Under the pieces are notes generated by a model that did no database searches, had not been told where the DNA came from, and saw only the letters and a list, made by a program, of their open reading frames with translations. From the NCBI RefSeq assembly GCF_013090115.1, contig NZ_JABFNN010000026.1, positions 1-64,000 of the forward strand: a DNA stretch of 64,000 bases, written 5' to 3'. The stretch is from Flagellimonas amphidinii. Its GTDB lineage: Bacteria; Bacteroidota; Bacteroidia; Flavobacteriales; Flavobacteriaceae. The translations under genes and the position numbers were made by a program. Shown one piece after another: positions 53,895-61,800 of this stretch. Position 1 is the stretch's first letter. Each line of letters starts with the position of its first letter.

Positions 53895-55823
53895 TTAGAA
53901 TATATACCTAACAAAGCCTTCCATAGCTTCGTATTCGGCCATTCCTAAACTATTGTATTTCCTAGCTGTTTCTTTGTTCCTTTGTTCGGCGCGTTGCCAA
54001 AACTCTCTTTCATCATTTCCAGGAAACATTGCCGCATCCTTCTGCGATTGATGTTTGAAAATTGCATTTTTCTTACGTTCCATATCTTTTGGACCAATAG
54101 GTACTGCCATTTCCATATCAGCAATGTCCCATTCTTGCCATGCACCTCTGTACAGCCATAGGTAGCAATCATTTATCCAGTCTACTTTGTCCTCGACCAA
54201 TTTTTTCATTGCTTCAAAAATTACCTGTAGACATACCCTGTGTGTTCCGTGAGGATCGGAAAGGTCTCCTGCTGCAAATATTTGATGTGGTTTAATTTCG
54301 TTCAACAAGTCATAGGTCAGTTGAATGTCTTCTGCGGAGTGTGGTTTTTTCTTAACCGCGCCAGTCTCATAAAATGGAAGGTTTTGAAAGTGTGCGTTCT
54401 TTTCGTCAACTCCACAATATCTACATGCAGACAAGGCTTCACCTTTTCTGATCAATCCCTTAATTTTCTGGATTTCTGGACTATCAATTTGCCCCGGTGT
54501 TTTAGTGCTCAAGAATTCCCGTACATCGGATAGTTTTTTCTCCAGCTCTTTATTATTTTCCTGAACATCTGTGGCAAAATCCAAAAACCTTATAACCTCG
54601 TCATCAAATACTGCAATGTTACCAGAAGTTTGGTAGGCTACGTGTACCTCATGTCCTTGGTCTACCAATCGCAGCAAAGTGCCTCCCATTGAAATAACAT
54701 CATCATCAGGGTGCGGACTAAAGATTAGGGAACGTTTGGGGTAAGGAGTGTTTCTCTCCGGTCTTCTGCTGTCATCCGTGTTTGGTTTTCCACCAGGCCA
54801 TCCCGTTATCGTATTTTGAAGTTCATTGAACACTTTAATGTTGATGTGCTCTGCAGAGCCAACATCCGCCACCAAATTGCCCATACCATATTCGTTGTAG
54901 TCCTCATTGGTAAGTTTTAAAATGGCTTTGTCCAATTTTTCGGATAGCCAAAGAGCCGCTTTTTTAACCAATTTATCATTCCAATCACATTCGCTAACTA
55001 ACCAAGGCGTTTTTATTCTGGTTAAGGATGATGAAGATGCTGGGTCTAAAATGAAATGGCAGTTTTCATGGTGTTGCAAGAAAGTTGCAGGAATACTTTC
55101 TTTAATCTCACCTTCAACAGATTGTTTGATAATGTTTGATTTGCCTTCGCCCCAAGCCATCAAAATGATTTTTTTGGCAGCCATGATTGTGCCAACCCCC
55201 ATGGTTATGGCTTTAGCGGGTACATTTTCCAATCCGAAGAAGTCGCTGGCAGCATCCAATCTTGTTACCCTGTCCAAGCGAACCATACGGGTTTTACTTT
55301 TTAGGGAAGAACCAGGTTCGTTGAATCCGATATGTCCTGTTCTACCAATTCCTAAAATTTGAATGTCAATGCCGCCGGCTTTTTGAATTTTATCTTCATA
55401 AGCATTGCAAAATTCCCGAACATCTTCTTTGTCCAGTGTTCCATCTGGGATGTTGATGTTCTTCTTTTTTATGTCAATATGGTCGAACAAGTGTTCGTTC
55501 ATAAACCGAACATAGCTATGAATGGAATCAGGCTCCATTGGATAATATTCATCCAAGTTGAAGGTGATTACATTTTTAAAGCTCAATCCATCTTCTTTGT
55601 GGAATTGAACCAAATAATCATAAACTTTTGTTGGGGTTGAACCGGTAGCTAAGCCCAGCACAGCATTTTTCCCCTCTTTTTGACGTTGTTTGATCAGTTG
55701 TGCAATTTCATTTGCCACCCACAAAGAAGCTTCTTGGGAGCTTTCATGGATTTTAGTGTTGATTTTTTCAAATTTTTTGGATTCCTCATCAATTGGGTAA
55801 TCCAAAGTTTTTGATGATGCCAT
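53895..55823 (-). CDS. nagB: Glucosamine-6-phosphate deaminase fused to a PIG-L deacetylase domain
   Basis: A 642-residue cytoplasmic protein. The N-terminal part (about 20-300) is NagB: GLATGSTPTK (57-66), FNLDEYY (88-94), GIGRTGHIGFNEPGS (158-172) and the GVGTIM segment, converting GlcN-6-P to Fru-6-P and ammonia. The C-terminal part (about 360-640) is a PIG-L/LmbE domain with SPHPDDD (369-375) and DPHGTHR (523-529), the zinc-ligand motifs of N-acetylglucosaminyl deacetylases. Both sites look intact. PIG-L enzymes remove acetyl from GlcNAc-type sugars, so this chain might deacetylate GlcNAc-6-P before deaminating it. It is divergent from deoR2-murQ. Confidence 0.93.
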   Translation of the reverse strand: MASSKTLDYPIDEESKKFEKINTKIHESSQEASLWVANEIAQLIKQRQKEGKNAVLGLATGSTPTKVYDYLVQFHKEDGLSFKNVITFNLDEYYPMEPDSIHSYVRFMNEHLFDHIDIKKKNINIPDGTLDKEDVREFCNAYEDKIQKAGGIDIQILGIGRTGHIGFNEPGSSLKSKTRMVRLDRVTRLDAASDFFGLENVPAKAITMGVGTIMAAKKIILMAWGEGKSNIIKQSVEGEIKESIPATFLQHHENCHFILDPASSSSLTRIKTPWLVSECDWNDKLVKKAALWLSEKLDKAILKLTNEDYNEYGMGNLVADVGSAEHINIKVFNELQNTITGWPGGKPNTDDSRRPERNTPYPKRSLIFSPHPDDDVISMGGTLLRLVDQGHEVHVAYQTSGNIAVFDDEVIRFLDFATDVQENNKELEKKLSDVREFLSTKTPGQIDSPEIQKIKGLIRKGEALSACRYCGVDEKNAHFQNLPFYETGAVKKKPHSAEDIQLTYDLLNEIKPHQIFAAGDLSDPHGTHRVCLQVIFEAMKKLVEDKVDWINDCYLWLYRGAWQEWDIADMEMAVPIGPKDMERKKNAIFKHQSQKDAAMFPGNDEREFWQRAEQRNKETARKYNSLGMAEYEAMEGFVRYIF

Positions 55824-55852
55824 AGTTGGATGATTTTAGACTTTTATCGGGG

Positions 55853-55860
55853 CAAATATA
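55853..55860 (-). promoter_or_regulatory. -7 box of nagB
   Basis: TATATTTG on the minus strand fits TAnnTTTG, 29 nt before the ATG at 55823. No good -33 is visible, but two ATTTGCTG repeats lie 15-45 bp upstream. Confidence 0.45.
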
Positions 55861-55875
55861 ACTAAGAATACTCAT

Positions 55876-55991
55876 ATTTGCTGTTTTTTGCTTTTTTATT
55901 TGCTGTAATATGCTTTATTTAACTATTTATTGATGTTTCAATAACAAAAACGGAATAAAATGGCATGCTGAATATTTTTATATATTTGCTG
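55876..55991. repeat. Three ATTTGCTG repeats in the nagB/deoR2 region
   Basis: Identical octamers occur at 55876-55883, 55898-55905 (22 bp apart, about two helical turns) and 55984-55991. The first two sit upstream of the nagB promoter; the third overlaps the murQ-operon -7 box. They are candidate DeoR operators. Confidence 0.55.
55981..55988 (+). promoter_or_regulatory. -7 box of the deoR2-murQ operon
   Basis: TATATTTG fits TAnnTTTG and ends 28 nt before the ATG at 56017. No clear -33 element was found. The ATTTGCTG repeat at 55984-55991 overlaps it. Confidence 0.45.
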
Positions 55992-56016
55992 CTGATTTCA
56001 ATTACCACATTCTTTA

Positions 56017-56766
56017 ATGCTAAAAGAGGAAAGACAGCATATTATCCTAAATGAAGTGGCCCTTCATAACAAGGTTTTATTGACTGATATTGCAGAAATG
56101 TTGGACGTTTCCATTGATACGGTGCGGAGGGATGTCAAGGAATTGGATAGCGAGAACAAGTTAAGAAAAGTGCATGGTGGAGCTATTTCTTTGGGATTTA
56201 CCAATTCTACAGTAAGGAATACCAATATCTATGCACTTGATAAGAAAAAGACTATTGCATCAAAAGCTGTTGGGATGTTGAAAGAGGGCGATGTGATCTT
56301 TATTGATGGGGGAACTACGTGTCTGGAATTGGCCTCGCAGATTCCTGAAAACCTAAGCTTAACGTGTTTCACCTTAAGTTTGCCAGTGGCCTTGGAGCTT
56401 TTGTTGAAACCTAATATTAAAGTTGTTTTTGTGGGTGGTGAAATTTCTCAGGATTCGCAAATTGCTGTAGGAGCAGGAACCATCAACCAACTTGGTGAAA
56501 TCAAGGTGGATTATGGTTTTATTGGAACTGGCTATGTGGACTCCATTTATGGATTGACAGAATTTGATTGGGATATAGTTCAGGTAAAAAAGGCGGTTAT
56601 AAAAGCATCCAAAAAAACGGTTCTTTTATGTATTTCCGAAAAGCTGAATTCCCAACATCGTTTTAAAACATGCGATATTAACGCAATAAATACATTGATT
56701 ACAGAGTTAGACCCCAGTAGCAACCTCCTCAACCTTTTTAGAAACCAAGAGATACATCTTTTATAA
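56017..56766 (+). CDS. DeoR-family transcriptional regulator (paralogue 2)
   Basis: A 249-residue paralogue of the regulator at 53110, with the same winged HTH (SIDTVRRDVKELDSENKLRK) and sensor domain. Unlike paralogue 1 it keeps the canonical DGGTT (97-101) for phosphosugar binding, so it is the better candidate for a MurNAc-6-P, GlcNAc-6-P or GlcN-6-P sensor. Its stop overlaps the murQ start by 1 bp (TAATG), which suggests coupled translation. It probably regulates its own operon, nagB and perhaps susC. Confidence 0.92.
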   Translation: MLKEERQHIILNEVALHNKVLLTDIAEMLDVSIDTVRRDVKELDSENKLRKVHGGAISLGFTNSTVRNTNIYALDKKKTIASKAVGMLKEGDVIFIDGGTTCLELASQIPENLSLTCFTLSLPVALELLLKPNIKVVFVGGEISQDSQIAVGAGTINQLGEIKVDYGFIGTGYVDSIYGLTEFDWDIVQVKKAVIKASKKTVLLCISEKLNSQHRFKTCDINAINTLITELDPSSNLLNLFRNQEIHLL

Positions 56767-57587
56767 TGCAAATGCAAAAGGATTATAAAAAAATTACTGA
56801 AAAGCCTTCGAATTATGAAAATTTGGAGCAGATGGATACAAGCACCATCTTGGAAAGCATCAATAATGAAGATCAAAAAATAGCTGAAGCAGTTGCCCAA
56901 GTTATTCCGCAAATTACCGAGCTTGTGGATTCTACTGTCCAAAGATTTATGGATGGGGGACGATTATTTTATATTGGCGCTGGAACCAGTGGTCGACTTG
57001 GCATTCTGGATGCTTCGGAAATTCCTCCTACCTATGGGATGCCACACGAAAGGGTCATAGGGTTGATTGCTGGTGGGGACAATGCCATCAGAAAAGCAGT
57101 TGAATTTGCAGAGGATGATACGCAACAAGCATGGAAGGATTTATTGGAATACAACATCAACGCCAATGATGTTTTGGTGGGTATTGCGGCATCTGGAACT
57201 ACGCCATATGTTCTGGGAGGTATTGAGGATGCTAAAAAACACGGGGTTTTAACAGCGGGAATTACCAATAACCCGGGGTCGCCCTTGGCAAGGAATGCGG
57301 ATATTCCCATTGAAATCATAGTTGGGCCAGAATTTGTTACAGGCAGTACACGTATGAAAAGTGGAACTAGTCAAAAACTGGCGTTGAACATGATTTCCAC
57401 AGCTTTAATGATACGCATTGGCCGGGTAAAAGGAAACAAAATGGTGAACATGCAGTTGAGCAACACCAAACTAGTAGATAGAGGTACCCGATATTTGGTA
57501 GAAGAATTGGGACTTGACTATGCTGAAGCTGAAAAGGCATTGAAGAAGTATGGTTCTGTAAAACACGCCATTGATGCCCTAAAATAG
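56766..57587 (+). CDS. murQ: N-acetylmuramic acid 6-phosphate etherase
   Basis: Splits the lactyl ether of MurNAc-6-P to give GlcNAc-6-P and D-lactate. The 273-residue protein has a SIS domain with YIGAGTSGRLGILDASE (69-85, catalytic Glu85) and the GSTRMKSGTSQK segment (about 197-208), both diagnostic. It takes the AnmK product and feeds the NagB fusion protein, linking the two halves of the locus. It converges on the sugar-dehydrogenase gene. Confidence 0.96.
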   Translation: MQMQKDYKKITEKPSNYENLEQMDTSTILESINNEDQKIAEAVAQVIPQITELVDSTVQRFMDGGRLFYIGAGTSGRLGILDASEIPPTYGMPHERVIGLIAGGDNAIRKAVEFAEDDTQQAWKDLLEYNINANDVLVGIAASGTTPYVLGGIEDAKKHGVLTAGITNNPGSPLARNADIPIEIIVGPEFVTGSTRMKSGTSQKLALNMISTALMIRIGRVKGNKMVNMQLSNTKLVDRGTRYLVEELGLDYAEAEKALKKYGSVKHAIDALK

Positions 57588-57601
57588 GTGAACCAAGGAA
57601 T

Positions 57602-58720
57602 TTAATTCGGAACCAAGCGGTAAATACCCTTGCCTTCAACCCCCACGTAAATGTAACCATCTGGAGCTTGTCTTACATTGCGTACCCTACCAATGCCATC
57701 CAATAATTTTTCACGATAGATGACTTTGTTGTTTTGGATAACCAATCGCTCCAAATATTGAAATGCCAGAGAGCCCACGAGCAAATTTCCTTTCCACTTG
57801 GGATACTTATCAGAACTTACAAAAGTCATTCCGCTAGGTGCAATTGAGGGTGTCCATTGGTAAATAGGCTGTTCCATACCTGGTTTAGAGGTGTCATCTG
57901 TAATCTTGGTGCCACTGTAATTGATACCATAAGTTATTAATGGCCATCCATAGTTTTTTCCTTTTTGGATGATGTTGATTTCATCCCCGCCTCTTGGTCC
58001 ATGCTCGTGCTCCCAGATTTGACCGGTTTCTGGATGTTTGGTCAATCCCTGAGGATTTCTATGTCCGTAACTGAAGACGGCTTTTTTACTATTGGATTTG
58101 TCTGCAAAGGGATTGTCGGTTGGAATTCTACCATCATCATGTATGCGATATATTTTGCCACCATCCCGTGTGATGTTTTGTGGATTGACATCTCTATTCC
58201 CTCGGTCTCCGATTGAAAAATAAAGATAGCCTTCATCATCAAACTCTATTCGTGACCCAAAATGTTGTCCTTTGGTGGTATTGGGTTCACCTTTATAGAG
58301 GAGTTGTTTGTCTACGAGTTTGCCATTGGATAATCGAGCACGCATAATTGCAGTGTTTCCTCCTTTTCCATCTCCTTTAGGAGAAGCAAACGAAAGATAA
58401 ATCCAACCATTTTCATTATAATTTGGATGGAGTTCGATATCCATTAGACCTCCCTGTCCACGAACATAAACATCTGGAGTATTTTCTACATCTGAGAGCT
58501 TACCATTATAAAAAAGTAAGATTTCACCTTCTTTTTCTGTAAATAAAATACCTCCGTTAGGTAAAAAGGTCATTCCCCATGGGTTATGAATCCCTTCAAT
58601 GATCAGTTTCTCAGTAAAATCAATGCTTTTGGGAGTTTTTATGCCCGAATCTGACTTTTGGGCACAGGATGTAGTTAGCATTACAACGAAAAAATAAGGA
58701 AGAAGAGCACTATTTTTCAT
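57602..58720 (-). CDS. PQQ-type aldose sugar dehydrogenase lipoprotein
   Basis: A 372-residue six-bladed beta-propeller of the glucose/sorbosone dehydrogenase (YliI/GdhB-like) family with an SPII signal (LTTSC, Cys19). Visible motifs include NPWGMTFLPNGGILFTEKEG, GGLMDIELHPNY, the PQQ-site segment FGSRIEFDDEGYLYFSIGD and SYGHRNPQGL. It oxidises aldoses in the periplasm if PQQ is available; no PQQ synthesis gene is in the window. Position next to murQ suggests but does not prove a link to amino-sugar use. Confidence 0.88.
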   Translation of the reverse strand: MKNSALLPYFFVVMLTTSCAQKSDSGIKTPKSIDFTEKLIIEGIHNPWGMTFLPNGGILFTEKEGEILLFYNGKLSDVENTPDVYVRGQGGLMDIELHPNYNENGWIYLSFASPKGDGKGGNTAIMRARLSNGKLVDKQLLYKGEPNTTKGQHFGSRIEFDDEGYLYFSIGDRGNRDVNPQNITRDGGKIYRIHDDGRIPTDNPFADKSNSKKAVFSYGHRNPQGLTKHPETGQIWEHEHGPRGGDEINIIQKGKNYGWPLITYGINYSGTKITDDTSKPGMEQPIYQWTPSIAPSGMTFVSSDKYPKWKGNLLVGSLAFQYLERLVIQNNKVIYREKLLDGIGRVRNVRQAPDGYIYVGVEGKGIYRLVPN

Positions 58721-58865
58721 AATTTAACGTTGAAATTATAGATTTTATAGATAAACTGCAATCCAATGGATTGAAAGATAACGAGAAATTATAAGTTTAG
58801 ACAATTACTATCTAGAATATTAAGGTCCCCAAATCTGAGTATTCTTACAAAACGAAACTTAACCT

Positions 58866-61800
58866 ATGCTACCAAAAAAAACAAGGCATTTGCTATATGC
58901 CGTGTTGTTGGTGTTCATATCAATATTTTGTTCCACGGTATTAGCAAAAACAGAGGTCAATCGAGTACTAACCAAGATTGTTTCCTATGTTTCTGATTCA
59001 CATATTGAAGATAATCCCATTGTTGTAAAAGCTGCAGATTCAGCAAAAGAATCTGAGTTTACTGCAGCACCCTCCAGTATGATGTTTATGACCATCATTC
59101 AAGGTGCAGATGAGGAAGTTGTTTGCCCCAATGATGGAAGTACTTTGGCAAAGTTCTTTTTGTGTGGAACAAGTGATATTAGAACTATTTCCCTTGGTCA
59201 ATCTGGAGCCAGCTATGAATGGCAGCAGTTGGATACCAATACCTGTGCACCAACTGTGGTGGATGATTGCCCCACTATCAATGGGTCTTGTACTTGGAAT
59301 ACCGTAGGAACAGGGGCAACTTTTGATTTATCAACTGCAGGTGAATTTAGAGTAAGGGTAGGCTCAGGTCAGTTTTTCTATTTTAAATCCACACTCAATC
59401 CATTAGATCCGCAATTGATCAAAGAAGATATTATCTGCGGAAATCCAGGTAGAGTAGAGGTGACTAATGTGCCAGCTGGATATGAGTACAGCTTGAACAG
59501 TCCTGCGGGTCCTTATCAAGATGACCCATTTTTTGATATTACCGCTCCGGGTGACTATAGGGTTTATGTACGATTGAAAAATGTTTCGGCAAGTGCTTGT
59601 GTCTTTCCATCGAATATTTTGACCATTGACGACTTGGATATCAATGTAGATGTTACTGCCAATGATATTCTTTGTAGTGGCGACTTGGGAAGTATTGATG
59701 TGCAAGTTTCCGGTGTGCCTGGTTTTTACACCTATAGATTGATAAAAAATGGAATTACGGTAGACACCTTTGGGCCTAATGCTTCGGATACTTACACTTT
59801 TGCTAATGTAAGCCCAGGAACTTATAGTATTCGGGTAGATACCAATCATTGTTCTAGAACCATAACTACGGATATTAACGGAGATACTATTGAAATAGGT
59901 AATGGTATTAGTCCGTTGGATGTTTCGGCTACTGCTTCTGATAGTTTTGGATGTGGTGCAGCTTCTGTAGACGTAAATTTGAATATTTCTGGCGGTACTG
60001 CTCCATATCGTTTTAGTGTCGATGGAGGCTCGTTTACTTCAACATACGTTGGTCTAACAACTACAGGGATTGCATCTTTTGGGGTAACTGCTGCTGCTAC
60101 TTACACTATTTTGGTTCAAGACGATAATGGTTGTGAAAGGAGTGCCCAAGTTGATGTTCAGGATATTCCCCCACCAATTTTTAACATCACGGAGGAGGAT
60201 GCTAACTGTGGAGGAGCCAACGATGGTCGAGTTACGGTGAACGTGACCAATGGTTTCGGATATGAAATAGAATTCAGCATTGATAACGGGGCTACCTATC
60301 AAGTAAGTAATGTATTCTCTAATTTGGCGCCTGGTACTTATGATATAGTGCTCCAATATGAACAAGATTCCTTTACCTGTACCACAACACCTCAAACGGC
60401 TACCATAGGAACTCCATCAACAATAAGTGCAACGGCAACTCCAGATTCAGTTCCTACTTGTATCAATGAAAATGGTGGGCAGATTACAATTTCTGGAGTT
60501 TCTGGAGGAACCGCACCTTATGAATATAGTATTGGAGCTGGTTTCGGTACAAATACTGTTTTCACCAATTTGGGGGTTGGAACATACACACCTTTGGTTA
60601 GAGACGCCAATGGATGTGTACAAGCCTTACCAGATGTTATTTTTAATGCTTTGGATAGGCCAACGGACCTTGATTTTGCAATTTCTAGTCTGGATTGTAT
60701 TACCACTACCGCTTCCGTTGAATTGACAGTGACCGGGGGAACAGGGCCATATGCCTATGAAATCATAGCACCAGCAGCAAGTGTAGTGAACAATGGTGTC
60801 AATGACACTTTTAGTGGATTGGGATTGGGAACATATACATTTAGAGTTACTGATAGCGAAGGTTGTTCTTATGATGAGAATTATGCTATTACAGATATTA
60901 GTTCTATTGGTGTTCAAGCCCAACAAACACGAGTAGTAACCTGTGTTGGCGATACAGATGGAGAGGGACGCTACTTAGTGGATGGATTCAATACTACCTA
61001 TAGTTATAGTATTGATGGCGGAACAGTATTTACCGGTCAGAACAGTAGTACAATTCCACTAACTGGATTGGCTGCCGGAAGTTATGTGATTTCTGTCACC
61101 GATGAAGAAACCAACTGTACAGATACAGCTACTTTAGTAATTGAAGAGCCATCAACGGCCTTTGCCATTTCCGGTTTGGACGTTACTGCCATGAGTTGTC
61201 AAAATGGAAATATTGGAGCAGTACGGGTCAATACTTTAGGTGGATGGGGAGGAAATCGCTATACACTAACTCAACCTGATGCATCCACTAGAGGCCCACA
61301 GAACAGTAGTGTGTTTTCTAATTTATCGCAAGATGGTCTTTATCAGGTAAGTGTTACAGATGCCAATGGATGTACAGTTACGGATAGTTTTACTTTAACA
61401 AGTATAGATGCTCCGGTACTTACGCTAGATAATGGTGCTTCAGATTTTTGCTATGATAATTTTACCGCTGCCACCTTGGTGGTCAATGCTACTTTAGGCG
61501 CTGCGCCATATCAATATAGAATTAACGGAGGAACATTAGGTGTGAGCAACAGTTTCTCAGGGCTCACTCCAGGAACCTATACCATAGAAGTTGTTGATGC
61601 CAATGATTGTAGAGATACAGTTACAGCCACTATTGAACCACAGGTCATCGCTACGGCGACAACCATTCAAGAATTGGATTGTGCCGGGCCTCCTGGACAG
61701 ATTCAGGTAACTATAAGTAATGGCTATACTTCAAGTGGGGACTATGATATTTATGAGGTAAGTATTAATGGAGCTCCTTATACTTCGGATAATAACAACA

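Noticed and set aside
54907..55362. 151-codon plus-strand ORF inside nagB
   Set aside because: It is antisense to the intact NagB domain and shows no family signature.
53110..56766. Insertion-sequence activity as the cause of the DeoR duplication
   Set aside because: No transposase, terminal inverted repeats or target duplications were seen around either copy.
58721..58865. Consensus promoter for the giant adhesin
   Set aside because: Only a weak TAAGTTTA-type sequence is present, without a supporting -33 element, so no feature was called.
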